Below are positions 9,493-18,442 of a stretch of DNA of 64,000 nt, one piece after another. This DNA is from Psychrobacter sp. NG25 (lineage in GTDB: Bacteria > Pseudomonadota > Gammaproteobacteria > Pseudomonadales > Moraxellaceae). The position numbers and the translations under genes were made by a program. Positions within the stretch are counted from its first letter, which is position 1; every line of letters begins with the position of its first letter. The notes beneath the pieces were generated by a model, which had not been told where the DNA came from, searched no databases, and saw nothing but the letters and a program-made list of their open reading frames with translations. Location: positions 248,001-312,000 of the forward strand of contig NZ_JADGMV010000005.1 of the NCBI RefSeq assembly GCF_015234355.1, written 5' to 3'.

Positions 9493-9956
9493 ACTTAACG
9501 TCCTTAAGTGCTGAGATAAGTTAAGGTTCTATAAAAAAGTAGTCACATCCTTGTCAACAATATATATCATCGCTAAAAGAGCAATAAATTGTCGAGTGAC
9601 ATCATAGTGATTCACAGACTGCTAGAATACGGTGGCCTTTACATGTATAAAGTTTTTAACTACAAAGTGATTTAACCGCAAAGGGTAAGAATCGGAGTAG
9701 ATTAAACGGCGGGTTATTTTTTGCTGCTAAAAAAAGTGAAGTAACTTATTTTGGTAATACATTAACATAACTACAATTGATTTCGTTATGACAATACAAG
9801 AACTTGATAGTTTATACTTAAATTTGATAAAACTAACAATATATGTTGTAACTAGTTGTGAGACAAACGGTTAAAAAAGCTGATAAACGGCTATTTTCCT
9901 AGAAACATGTTAAATTATTATACCAAGTATCTTTCTTGTAATACAGTTGGCAACAT

Positions 9957-10005
9957 AATTTCATTAATGAAATTGTTACAATTCTGCAATTTCGTTAATG
10001 AAAAT
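9957..10005. promoter_or_regulatory. Two 18-bp palindromes spaced 31 bp, operator-like
   Basis: AATTTCATTAATGAAATT at 9957-9974 is a perfect palindrome. AATTTCGTTAATGAAAAT at 9988-10005 differs at three positions. Start-to-start spacing is 31 bp, about three helical turns, which suits two dimers binding the same face. They lie about 470 bases upstream of fadD copy 1. The binding protein is unknown. Confidence 0.45.
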
Positions 10006-10019
10006 GATTGGTTTCCCAT

Positions 10020-10052
10020 AAAAAAAGCACTCTATGTTGAGATAGAACGCTA
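10020..10052 (-). terminator. Probable terminator of fadD copy 2
   Basis: On the minus strand GCGTTCTAT / ATAGAGTGC pair around a 6-base loop (with wobble pairs), followed by TTTTTT, 20 bases after the stop codon. Confidence 0.6.
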
Positions 10053-10072
10053 CTTCATTATAGATGTTTTAT

Positions 10073-11770
10073 TTACCGTTGTGGATTGTCTGCTTGATGC
10101 TTTTCACGTAGTTTTTGACGCAATACTTTGCCGACATTGCTCTTTGGTAGCTCATCAATGAACTCGATATAACGTGGACATTTGTAGCCAGTCATATTGT
10201 CTAAAGCGAATTCTTTGATGTCACTTTTGGTTACCTTATCATTAGCAGGTACGACGTAAATCTTGACGGCTTCGCCCTGATGTTCATCTGGAATACCAAT
10301 GACTGCGCAATCAACGATAGCATTACAATCCAACATGACAGATTCAATCTCATTCGGGAATACGTTAAAACCTGAGACTAAAATCATGTCTTTCTTGCGA
10401 TCAAGTAGGGTGATATAGCCTCTTTCATCCATGCTGACAATATCACCAGTACGGAAGTAACCATCACTGGTAAAGTCATCACTACTGTCTCTATTGAGAT
10501 ATCCAGAAGTGACATTGGGGCCTTTGATGCACATCTCACCCGCTTTATTCATACCAACACAATTACCTTCATCATCAACCACAACTATATCAACACTTGG
10601 GAGCGGCAAACCAATAGTGCCATTAAATGTGTGATCCGTCACAATATTAGCTGTACCTGCAGCTACTCCTTCAGTCATACCCCAACCTTCAACCATCGGG
10701 CAGCCAGTGACTTCAAGCCAGCGTGCAGCTGTTTGCTCAGTCGCTGCCATACCACCCGCTTGAGAAAGCCGCAGTGAACTAAAATTTAAGTTTTTAAAGT
10801 TTGGATTATCTAGTAAACCTTTATACAAAGTATTAACTGCTGGCAATATATGGAATGGTTGCCTTGATAGTGTTTTGACAAATCCTGGTATGTCACGTGG
10901 GTTTGGTACCAATATAAAGGTGTAGCCGGAACGCATGCCTAACATACTGAGCATAAATGCAAATATATGATATAGCGGTAGGGCCATAACCATATTGATA
11001 TAAACCTCATTAATCTCTGAGGTAATCGGCCGAGTCCATGCTTCTGACTGCAAGGCTGCAGCAACGATATTACGCTGCGACAAAATAGCACCTTTAGACA
11101 GTCCAGTCGTTCCACCTGTGTACTGCAAGAATGCTTTTTGACTTAATTGCATGGCTGGTTTATGGAACGGAAGAACTTTACCTTTTTTGAGCACTTCAGG
11201 AAACTTAGTAACATGGTACTTAGGATCATTAAGATTGTATTTAGGAACGAGGCGTTTCACCTGACGGATAACCGTATTGACCAGAATACCTTTTAGCCCC
11301 ATCATATCGCCCATTTTTGAGAGGACAATGCGCTTGATGTTGGTCTCTTCGATGACTTGCTCAAGTGCTTGGGCAAAGTTATCAACCACAAAAATAACCT
11401 GCGCACCTGAATCATTCAATTGATGGCGTAACTCTCGACCGGTATAAAGTGGATTAATAGGCGTACATACACATCCTGCACGCAAAATACCAATCATCGT
11501 AGGCAGGTACTGTGGAACATTTGGCATCATTAGCGCGACGACGCTACCTTTAGGAATGCCTTGTGCTTGTAACCATGCCGCAACCGCCATTGAAGCTTTA
11601 TCAACATCGCCATAAGTATGAGTCACGCCCATACAGATGCTCATAGGGTGCAAACGAAAGCGATCAAAGCATTCTTCATATAGATCTATGATGCTGTTGT
11701 ATCTATCGGGATTGATCGTCTTAGGCACAATATTGGGATAATGAGCAAGCCATGGTTTATTCGGCGTCAT
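10073..11770 (-). CDS. fadD: Long-chain acyl-CoA synthetase FadD, copy 2
   Basis: 565-residue paralogue of the neighbouring FadD. The same motifs are present: YTGGTTGLSKG, GWGMTEG, DGYFRTGD and SNVGKVLRQKL. Residues from about DVDKASMAVAAW to FPEVLKKGK are almost identical to copy 1, whereas the first 45 residues and the C-terminal half differ at many positions, typical of an old duplication with later gene conversion. Start ATG at 11770 with AAGGA nine bases upstream. The 300-base spacer before copy 1 plus a terminator suggest the two are separately expressed, perhaps for different chain lengths. Confidence 0.93.
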   Translation of the reverse strand: MTPNKPWLAHYPNIVPKTINPDRYNSIIDLYEECFDRFRLHPMSICMGVTHTYGDVDKASMAVAAWLQAQGIPKGSVVALMMPNVPQYLPTMIGILRAGCVCTPINPLYTGRELRHQLNDSGAQVIFVVDNFAQALEQVIEETNIKRIVLSKMGDMMGLKGILVNTVIRQVKRLVPKYNLNDPKYHVTKFPEVLKKGKVLPFHKPAMQLSQKAFLQYTGGTTGLSKGAILSQRNIVAAALQSEAWTRPITSEINEVYINMVMALPLYHIFAFMLSMLGMRSGYTFILVPNPRDIPGFVKTLSRQPFHILPAVNTLYKGLLDNPNFKNLNFSSLRLSQAGGMAATEQTAARWLEVTGCPMVEGWGMTEGVAAGTANIVTDHTFNGTIGLPLPSVDIVVVDDEGNCVGMNKAGEMCIKGPNVTSGYLNRDSSDDFTSDGYFRTGDIVSMDERGYITLLDRKKDMILVSGFNVFPNEIESVMLDCNAIVDCAVIGIPDEHQGEAVKIYVVPANDKVTKSDIKEFALDNMTGYKCPRYIEFIDELPKSNVGKVLRQKLREKHQADNPQR

Positions 11771-12214
11771 AGTCAGCGTCCTTGAGTTTTACTATTTAAA
11801 ATTGTGATGTGGCAGTCGTATCCGTGTCAATGATGCTCATCAGCGCTGACGTGATCGTTTGCTGTTGAGAGTGATAAATTCTTATCGATTGACTGACTGA
11901 TGGGTTTGTATTGCTGTTGTATAATACGATTTAACTATCATTTAAAAACACAATAATTCGAGAGTATAATTTATCATTAAGAGCGTTGAAAAAACAGATG
12001 CCTTAATAATAAAAAAGTCTATTTTATATGGTTGAAGTATCCAAAAATAAATAGAATATTTATTCAATACATTAGCACGAATGTGGCTTAAGGAAATATT
12101 GGTTTGCAGCACTGGTCAGTACATAAATTGAAAATATATAGCTAATATCAAATATATAGAAGTATGTTTCAAACATAAGGTGATTGTTGTAATTAGACAT
12201 TAATACCGCAGTAT
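11771..12214. other. Gap upstream of fadD copy 2 / downstream of fetB-like gene
   Basis: 444 AT-rich bases. It should contain the promoter of fadD copy 2. No gene, repeat-family member or clear hairpin is seen. Confidence 0.4.
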
Positions 12215-13006
12215 TTAAGGTAGGATAAATTGATGTTTTTTATTAAAAAAACGTCTATAGATAAGCAATGCATTGATTGTACAGCCGAGCGTGCTACTCA
12301 CACATATCAAAAACATGGTCACAATCTGATAGCGAACTGCTTGAGTAGGGTCGGCGCCAGCAAGGATTTGACCCGTCATCATCCCCGGTAAACTGACAAT
12401 ACCGACGACTAACATTGAGTTTAGCGTTGGCGTCATGCCGTTGATGATCGCAGCACGTATGGGCTCGTGTACGGCTTCAAATGGTCGCGCAGACAAGCTG
12501 AGCATCATCTCGATGCGATCGCGTTGCTCATGAAAAGATTCAATCAATTGGTTGCTGGTCAAAGAAATGGCAGTGAGCGAGTTGCCCAGTATCAATCCTA
12601 GTATAGGAATGATGAATTGCGGGGTGTACCAAGGCTGCACCCTCAAAATAATAATGATTGCGATTGCAGTGACGAATACTGCTGAAGTGCTGACTGCGAT
12701 AAACGTATCGTTGAGCAAACCTTTATAGCTGCGTCTAACTCGGTTTTTGGCAGCGCTGCCTGCAATTAAGGTCATGATGGTTAAAATGAGGAGTACTTCA
12801 TACCATTGTTCACGTGCAAAGATCCATGCCAATATCAAACCAATGAAGCTAAGCTGAACCACCGTACGAACAGCGGCAGTTAATAGTATCTTAGTGAGAT
12901 GTAAGCGCAGTCGCCATGATATAAGGAGTACGATGAGAATTAGACTACTCGCTAGGGCGACATCCCCGTAACTAAGAATCATCTGCATATCATCCGTACC
13001 ACTCAT
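12215..13006 (-). CDS. fetB: FetB-like ABC transporter permease
   Basis: Integral membrane subunit of 263 residues in the YbbM/FetB family, with about six to seven hydrophobic segments. The family block VSLPGMMTGQILAGADP followed by QAVRYQI is present near residues 205-230. FetAB in E. coli exports iron and increases peroxide resistance; that role is inferred here. The ATPase gene is upstream on the same strand but separated by 187 bases that include a 108-bp repeat, instead of the tight coupling usual for such pairs. Confidence 0.86.
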   Translation of the reverse strand: MSGTDDMQMILSYGDVALASSLILIVLLISWRLRLHLTKILLTAAVRTVVQLSFIGLILAWIFAREQWYEVLLILTIMTLIAGSAAKNRVRRSYKGLLNDTFIAVSTSAVFVTAIAIIIILRVQPWYTPQFIIPILGLILGNSLTAISLTSNQLIESFHEQRDRIEMMLSLSARPFEAVHEPIRAAIINGMTPTLNSMLVVGIVSLPGMMTGQILAGADPTQAVRYQIVTMFLICVSSTLGCTINALLIYRRFFNKKHQFILP

Positions 13007-13016
13007 AAGTGCTCAT

Positions 13017-13124
13017 TATAGTTAATCCTCTATAAACTGGATACGGTGTCAGTCTCGCTTAGTTCACTACATGTAGCACTTGCACTCGGCTTCCTTGTAT
13101 CCAAATTATATTGAGCCGACTATA
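13017..13124 (-). repeat. 108-bp TATAGTC-family repeat, type B copy 1
   Basis: Bounded by TATAGTT and GACTATA. Type B words TCCTCTATAAACTGGATACGG and TATCCAAATTATATTGA recur at 16153 and 43785. It sits between the ATPase and permease genes and begins 10 bases before the permease start codon. Confidence 0.82.
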
Positions 13125-13193
13125 TTATAATATAAATATTAGGTAGAACCAGTCAGTGAATGTATGAGATGAGGTGTTGACTATGTTCTGGTA

Positions 13194-14036
13194 TTAAAAC
13201 ACTTCGGTCAGTACGCCTGCTTGCATATGCCAATGATGATTGGCGAGTGGCATGATATCTTGCGTATCATGCGTGACCCATAATAATGTGCGCTGCGTAT
13301 CTAGTTGTAGCCATCTCATGAGTAGGTGTACCAGCTGTGCAGAAGTGTCAATGTCTAAAGCAGCTGTAGGCTCATCTAGTAATAAGACCTGCGGATTTAA
13401 CTGTAAAAGACGTAAGGTATTTACCAGTTGGCGCTCACCACCTGATAAGTGATTGGTATCTTGCTGTAAAAAGTCAGCGTTCCGTTGCAAGCGTTCGAGC
13501 TGTGCGATATGCCAATCTATATCAAAACTGCGATGCTGATGGGCTTGTAGGCGATAGGGTGTTTTTAGGTTATCAATGACACGGCCTTCTAGCAGTTGCG
13601 GGTGCTGTGCGAGTAGGGCAACTTGTGTGCGCCATTGTGTGGGCAATGTATCGTGGATACTCTGAGGCGCACTGACATTTGATGCATCATTATTATTTAG
13701 ATAGACGTCACCGTTGTTCATTGGCAATAATCCCGCTAATACTCGTAACAACACAGATTTGCAACTACCAGAAGACCCTGTCAACACCGTTACTTGTCCT
13801 GATAGCAATGTACCAGTCACGCCATTTATCAATACTCGCTTATCAGCAGGTAAGACAGGATCTGGCCTTACTGTTTTTCTTAGTTTGTCAGACCATTTTT
13901 GATAAATATTAGATGGTGTAAAAGGGTTTGTCTGAACGCTAGTGACATTGCTAGATACATTATCAGACACATTGTCAGGAGAATACGAAGTCGCTGTACG
14001 TCTGCTGTGTACCCAAATATTTTCGAATGTAAGCAT
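13194..14036 (-). CDS. fetA: FetA-like ABC transporter ATPase with Cys in Walker A
   Basis: ATP-binding subunit partner of the FetB-like permease, 280 residues. Signature LSGGERQ (197-203), Walker B VLLLDEPTAALD (218-229) and switch His256 are intact. Walker A reads TGSSGSCKS (86-94): the glycine just before the catalytic lysine (GxxGxGKS) is Cys92, encoded TGC, one base from GGC. The protein also carries an extra Ser/Asn-rich stretch (about 15-65) before the Walker A domain that E. coli FetA lacks. The substitution may impair ATP binding, or it may be a sequencing error. Confidence 0.84.
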   Translation of the reverse strand: MLTFENIWVHSRRTATSYSPDNVSDNVSSNVTSVQTNPFTPSNIYQKWSDKLRKTVRPDPVLPADKRVLINGVTGTLLSGQVTVLTGSSGSCKSVLLRVLAGLLPMNNGDVYLNNNDASNVSAPQSIHDTLPTQWRTQVALLAQHPQLLEGRVIDNLKTPYRLQAHQHRSFDIDWHIAQLERLQRNADFLQQDTNHLSGGERQLVNTLRLLQLNPQVLLLDEPTAALDIDTSAQLVHLLMRWLQLDTQRTLLWVTHDTQDIMPLANHHWHMQAGVLTEVF

Positions 14037-14096
14037 AACTTAAAACTCACCCCTATCAACCGCACCCTTGTTATGGTGCAAGCTCATCTATTAGGA

Positions 14097-14660
14097 TTAT
14101 TGACTACCGATTTGCTCGCTAATAGCTTGCTCGATAGCACTACGTAACTTGTGTGGTACACGGATAGGGCGCATGGGTGCATTGCTCGCAGCGGTAGCAT
14201 CTGATTTATCATTAGATATAGGCTCTGCTTGAACTTGATTTTGTACACAGGCGATAACGATTTTAGCGCTACTTAGTAAACTGTTGCTGCTGTTTGTAGC
14301 GGTGCTACCTACCATATGGCGATGAATACTTTGATAAAAAATCATACTGGCAGGTTTCAATTCGACTTTATCGACACGCACACTGATCACTTCATCTAAG
14401 AGAATGGCTCGTTTGTATTGCAAGTCTGCCTGACTCACGACAAAATGCTGTATATCACCATTGTCCGTCTGTAGAAAATAACCATTCAAACCAAGTTGGC
14501 CAAACCAATCACGGCGGCAGTTTTCAAAAAACACCAAATGATTGGCGTGGTAGACTATACCACCGGCATCAGTATGGTTAATATAGACGTTATAATCTTT
14601 AGCAAATAATGGCGTCAATGCGGCAGTTGAGTTTTTGCTGTTAGTGGTTATCATAATCAT
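14097..14660 (-). CDS. YbgC-like acyl-CoA thioesterase
   Basis: Hotdog-fold thioesterase of the YbgC/4-hydroxybenzoyl-CoA type. The active-site helix starts NHTDAGGIVYHANH with catalytic Asp31; FFENCRRDWF and YKRAILLDEVISV follow as in the family. At 187 residues it is longer than the usual 130-140 because of a Ser/Asn/Ala-rich segment near 115-165 between the last core strands. Start could be residue 1 or Met3. It lies 60 bases upstream of the ABC ATPase gene, same strand, so the three may be co-transcribed. Confidence 0.83.
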   Translation of the reverse strand: MIMITTNSKNSTAALTPLFAKDYNVYINHTDAGGIVYHANHLVFFENCRRDWFGQLGLNGYFLQTDNGDIQHFVVSQADLQYKRAILLDEVISVRVDKVELKPASMIFYQSIHRHMVGSTATNSSNSLLSSAKIVIACVQNQVQAEPISNDKSDATAASNAPMRPIRVPHKLRSAIEQAISEQIGSQ

Positions 14661-14722
14661 GCTCAGTATTTTTTATCAGTATAAATAAAAATGGCTTAAA
14701 GTTTTTGCTTAATAAAAGGTTA

Positions 14723-14872
14723 GGGCGTGTCTTCAATTCACTCGTTAGTCATCTAAATTGGCTAAACATCGTCAAATAGCTGGTTAATATCCCGATACTA
14801 TCTGCGCTATTTTTCTTGTTTGACGGCAATTTACTTCATTTTTATCACTATCTTTAAAATGAAGACACGCCT
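14723..14872 (+). repeat. 150-bp GGGCGTGTC MITE, diverged copy
   Basis: Ends GGGCGTGTCTTCA and TGAAGACACGCCT are inverted repeats. TA flanks on both sides (14721-14722, 14873-14874). Internal words GGCTAAACATCGTCAA and GACGGCAATTTACTTC link it to the 170-bp copies. Confidence 0.75.
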
Positions 14873-15036
14873 TAGTATTACCTTTTGAATAAATAACAAT
14901 GCAGTTTTTTAATAGGGTTTTGACGATAATAAAGTGTCATTCAAAACTATTATAGAAATAACAATTAATAAGAAGAGCTACTCTAGCTCAAGATATCAGG
15001 ACACGCAATAGTTAGGTTGCGCTCCGTCTGTTATCA

Positions 15037-15143
15037 TATAGTCATTCCACTATAAAAATATTACTGCGTTAACCTCGCCTGAAGTATTTGATATACATCG
15101 ACACTCGGTTGCCTTGTACTACTTTTAAATTGAATCGACTATA
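15037..15143 (+). repeat. 107-bp TATAGTC/GACTATA repeat, type A copy 2
   Basis: Same length, ends and sequence as the copies at 2567 and 20299 with a few substitutions. Located just upstream of xthA. Confidence 0.85.
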
Positions 15144-15214
15144 GTGGTTTTTATCTTTTGCCTCTCAACTATTTGTATTAGCACCGTATTTCATCAATCA
15201 GTATAGGATAATTT

Positions 15215-16036
15215 ATGACCCGTTTTGTCAGTTTTAATATTAATGGTATTCGTGCTCGCCAACATCAGCTTGAGGCTGTGCGAGACGTCATCGATCCTGA
15301 TGTGATGGGTCTGCAAGAAACTAAAGTACATGATGAGCAGTTTCCCTTAGAGAACATAGAAAGCTTGGGCTATCACGTAGAATATTTTGGTCAAAAGGCG
15401 CATTATGGTGTTGCACTCTTGTCTAAAGTGGCGCCTATTTTTGTGCAAAAAGGCTTTCCGGGTGAAGAGGAAGAAGCGCAAAAGCGTTTTATTCATGCCC
15501 GCTATGAGTTTGAAGGACGTGAAGTTGATGTGCTCAATGGCTATTTTCCGCAAGGAGAGAGCCAAGACCATCCAACCAAGTTTCCGATGAAGCGTGCTTA
15601 TTATGCAGATTTAATGGCGTATATTGATACATTAAAAGCAGAAGGTCGCTCTCTTGTGGTTATGGGAGATATGAATATCGCTCCAGAAGATATCGATATT
15701 GGTATTGGTGAAGTCAATGCTAAGCGCTGGCTCAAAAATAGAAAGACTTCATTTTTACCAGAAGAGCGTGAGTGGTATAGTGCACTGATGTCGCGTGAGC
15801 TGACGGATACCTATCGTATGCATTATCCAGAAAGCACTGAGCTCTATAGCTGGTTTGATTACCGCAGTCGCGGTTTTAATGACGAGCCTAAGCGCGGACT
15901 GCGTATCGATCATATTTTGTGTACCGCAGACCTCGTTGATGCATGTGTTGATGCAGGTATCAGCTATGATCTGCGCGCTATGGAAAAACCGTCTGACCAT
16001 GCACCAATTTGGTCGGCATTTGACTTAAAAAAATAG
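15215..16036 (+). CDS. xthA: Exodeoxyribonuclease III
   Basis: Mg-dependent AP endonuclease/3'-5' exonuclease for base-excision repair, 273 residues, the usual length. Metal-binding Glu35 in MGLQETKV, catalytic Asp152/Asn154 in MGDMNIAPED and the Asp261-His262 pair in SDHAPIW are all present. Start ATG at 15215 lies after TATAGGATAATTT. It stands alone between repeat clusters. Confidence 0.95.
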   Translation: MTRFVSFNINGIRARQHQLEAVRDVIDPDVMGLQETKVHDEQFPLENIESLGYHVEYFGQKAHYGVALLSKVAPIFVQKGFPGEEEEAQKRFIHARYEFEGREVDVLNGYFPQGESQDHPTKFPMKRAYYADLMAYIDTLKAEGRSLVVMGDMNIAPEDIDIGIGEVNAKRWLKNRKTSFLPEEREWYSALMSRELTDTYRMHYPESTELYSWFDYRSRGFNDEPKRGLRIDHILCTADLVDACVDAGISYDLRAMEKPSDHAPIWSAFDLKK

Positions 16037-16045
16037 CAATACGTT

Positions 16046-16152
16046 TATAGTCGATTCAATTTAAAAGTAGTACAAGGCAACCAAGTGTAGATGTATAGGT
16101 GATACTTCAAGCGAGGTTAACGCTGTCATGCTTTTATCGTGGAATGGCTATA
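16046..16152 (-). repeat. 107-bp repeat, type A copy 3 (reversed)
   Basis: Reverse complement of the copies at 2567, 15037 and 20299. Its last base touches the first base of the type B repeat at 16153. Starts 10 bases after the xthA stop. Confidence 0.85.
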
Positions 16153-16260
16153 TATAATTAATCCTCTATAAATTGGATACGGTGTTAGCTTCGATTAGTC
16201 TATGGTTTTTAGTACTTTCACTCAGCTTACTCGTATCCAAATTATATTGAACAGACTATA
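16153..16260 (+). repeat. 108-bp repeat, type B copy 2
   Basis: TATAATTAATCCTC ... ACAGACTATA; the same subtype as 13017 and 43785. It directly abuts the type A copy at 16152 with no spacer, and ends 60 bases before argJ. Confidence 0.82.
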
Positions 16261-16319
16261 GTATTGATCAAAACATAGTTTATAAATCATAATAAGACTT
16301 GAACAATAAGGATGTAATG

Positions 16320-17543
16320 ATGGCTGTCGGAAATATTGAAGTACCCAATACGATTTATCCTATCGAAGGTATCAAGCTAAGTGCGACTGCAGCGGGTGTA
16401 CGCTACAAGGATCGTGACGATCTAGTCGTGATAGAGATAGCGGATGCTGCAACTACTGCAGTTGTTACTACCAAAAATACCTTTTGTGCTGCACCTGTGC
16501 GTGTATTGCGCGAACACTTCGCCAAAGCCAGCCCTCGCTATTTGGTGACCAATACAGGTAATGCCAATGCAGGGACGGGCGCTGATGGCAAGCGTCGTGC
16601 TGTCGATATCTGTGCTGCACTGGCTCATAAAGCTGGCGTAGATAGCAATGCTGTATTGCCATTTTCTACAGGTGTCATTGGCGAGCCATTAAATAGCGAC
16701 GCAGTGATAGCAGGCTTAGACAATGCACTTGCCAATCTTGGGGCTGATAACTGGCTTGCAGCAGCCAATGGTATTCGTACCACTGATACGATTCCTAAGC
16801 TTGCCAGTCAAAAAGTTGATGTAGCGGGTACCAGTTATCACATAACAGGCATGTCAAAAGGCTCAGGCATGATACGCCCGAACATGGCGACCATGTTGGG
16901 TTACGTGGCAACTGATGCCAATATCGCTGCTGACTTATTACAAGAGATGCTAAGTGCCATCAATGAGCAGTCTTTTAACCGCATCACTGTCGACGGTGAT
17001 ACCTCTACCAATGACTGCTGTGTATTGATAGCCACTGGCGCTGCTAGCTCAGAGGTAATCGATAGCCCAGAACATCCGCATTATCAGTCAATATTTACGG
17101 CGTTGACAGAAGTATTTGTGCGTTTGGCGCAATTAATCGTGCGTGATGGAGAGGGTGCAACTAAGTTTATGACAGTGAAAGTCACTGGTGGCCAGACAAC
17201 GCAAGAATGCTGCGATGTAGCATACGCAGTTGCGCATTCACCACTCGTAAAGACTGCATTCTTCGCTAGCGATGCTAATTGGGGTCGTATATTGGCTGCA
17301 GTTGGTTATGCGGGTATCGAAGATTTAGATACAGAGCAAGTCGACGTGTATCTGGATGATGTAATGATTTGCCAGAGTGGTGGCGTTGCGCCCAGCTATA
17401 CGGAAGAGGCGGGCAAGGCAGTCATGAGTCGTCCTGAGATTACTATTCATATCAATCTTGCACGTGGCGATGCCAGTGATACGGTGTATACCTGCGACTT
17501 ATCTTATGATTACGTTAAGATAAATGCTGATTATCGTAGTTAG
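16320..17543 (+). CDS. argJ: Bifunctional glutamate N-acetyltransferase/ornithine acetyltransferase
   Basis: Arginine biosynthesis enzyme that recycles the acetyl group from N-acetylornithine to glutamate. The proenzyme self-cleaves at the conserved ATML motif; here NMATMLGYV with Thr191 as the new N-terminal nucleophile. The glycine-rich KGSGMIRPNMA and the C-terminal FFASDANWGRILAAVGYAG also match. The frame opens at 16299, but AAGGA at 16308-16312 best fits ATG 16320 (or 16317). A strong terminator follows. 407 residues, normal for the family. The bifunctional or single-function state cannot be read from sequence. Confidence 0.95.
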   Translation: MAVGNIEVPNTIYPIEGIKLSATAAGVRYKDRDDLVVIEIADAATTAVVTTKNTFCAAPVRVLREHFAKASPRYLVTNTGNANAGTGADGKRRAVDICAALAHKAGVDSNAVLPFSTGVIGEPLNSDAVIAGLDNALANLGADNWLAAANGIRTTDTIPKLASQKVDVAGTSYHITGMSKGSGMIRPNMATMLGYVATDANIAADLLQEMLSAINEQSFNRITVDGDTSTNDCCVLIATGAASSEVIDSPEHPHYQSIFTALTEVFVRLAQLIVRDGEGATKFMTVKVTGGQTTQECCDVAYAVAHSPLVKTAFFASDANWGRILAAVGYAGIEDLDTEQVDVYLDDVMICQSGGVAPSYTEEAGKAVMSRPEITIHINLARGDASDTVYTCDLSYDYVKINADYRS

Positions 17544-17922
17544 AATTTATTGAAGTAAATACATTGTTGATTGAGCCAGAATGACTATCATTCTGGCTTT
17601 TTGCTGTCTGACGCCTGCTCAGTATCAATTAGCCCCACTAGTTAATACGTACCATTAACATCAGTTGCAAAAGCTGACGTTACTTTACAAAGCAGTTGTA
17701 GAGAGACAGAGAGCTCACGACTTATACTAATCTTAGTAAATGACACACGGCAGGATTTGTAAATTTTGATGATGTATTGCTTGATAACACATTTGCAGTG
17801 CCATACTTACTACCAAAAGGATTAGCTTTTACAAAGACCAACTATTACAAAGATTAGATGTTAAAAAAAATAAATTTAAGCAAGCCACTTATAATTAATA
17901 ACAACTCACTGAGGATTTTATA
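17544..17922. other. Gap argJ to DUF4377-like lipoprotein gene
   Basis: 379 bases: the argJ terminator (17574-17602), then AT-rich sequence that should contain the lipoprotein promoter. No gene or family repeat found. Confidence 0.4.
17574..17602 (+). terminator. Terminator of argJ
   Basis: Perfect 11-bp stem AGCCAGAATGA / TCATTCTGGCT with a 3-base loop and TTTTT. Confidence 0.9.
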
Positions 17923-18315
17923 ATGAAAAAATTTGCACTTGCAGCATTGATGACGACTTTTGCTCTTTCTGGTTGTTCTACTATGGACAATGAACGTACG
18001 ATGGTTGTTGAAGGGCAGCCTATGAACGTAAAAGTGGTCAATATTCCAAGTTTTGAAGTAGAAGTTGCCCCGCGTAAAGCTGTATGTGACCTCACCGCAA
18101 CTGATGGCTCTACAGTTGAGTCTCAGTGCTTACAATATCGTCAAACTTATCAGAAAAACTATACTACTCTAAACGGTAACATCCAAGGATTTACCTATGA
18201 GCCAAACTATCGCTATATGCTTGATATACGCCAAGAAGCAGTGACTGAAGAAGGTTCTAATGTCGTACAGCCAGTTTGGATTTTGAATGAAGTTATCTCA
18301 AAAACTGCTGAGTAA
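17923..18315 (+). CDS. Small lipoprotein, DUF4377-like
   Basis: 130 residues with a lipoprotein signal: MKK, hydrophobic stretch, lipobox ALSGC with Cys18. The mature part contains CLQYRQTY, then QGFTYEPNYRYMLDI and ends LNEVISKTAE. That order (Cys, GFTYEP, hydrophobic strand, VVSK) is what I recall of DUF4377 domains, found alone or next to META/HslJ-like domains in envelope proteins. Function unknown. RBS GAGGA seven bases before ATG. Single gene with its own terminator. Confidence 0.75.
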   Translation: MKKFALAALMTTFALSGCSTMDNERTMVVEGQPMNVKVVNIPSFEVEVAPRKAVCDLTATDGSTVESQCLQYRQTYQKNYTTLNGNIQGFTYEPNYRYMLDIRQEAVTEEGSNVVQPVWILNEVISKTAE

Positions 18316-18363
18316 AAATTACTTGGATTACTGAGTGTCTTACGACCTCGCTATAAAAAAGAC

Positions 18364-18402
18364 AATAAAAAAGGCCTCTAGCAAATTAGAGGCCTTTTTT
18401 AT
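18364..18402. terminator. Bidirectional terminator, lipoprotein gene / sdaA
   Basis: AAAAAGGCCTCTA / TAGAGGCCTTTTT with a 6-base loop, flanked by A and T runs; serves the convergent genes. Confidence 0.9.
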
Positions 18403-18442
18403 TATTTTTTTTAATCAATTTTTAATCAATTATTGAGTAGCT

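Larger units (their letters stand above)
9493..10072. other. 580-bp AT-rich gap between the two fadD genes
   Basis: No ORF worth calling. It should hold the promoter of fadD copy 1. It contains the two palindromes at 9957-10005 and the terminator of copy 2 at 10020-10052. The rest is AT-rich and featureless to me. Confidence 0.5.
14661..15214. other. Repeat-filled intergenic region upstream of xthA
   Basis: 554 bases with no gene. It contains a MITE (14723-14872) and a 107-bp type A repeat (15037-15143); the remainder is AT-rich and should hold the promoters of the divergent thioesterase and xthA genes. Confidence 0.5.

Noticed and set aside
9907..10161. 84-codon plus-strand frame between the fadD genes
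   Set aside because: It runs antisense into the end of fadD copy 2 and contains the palindromes and terminator.
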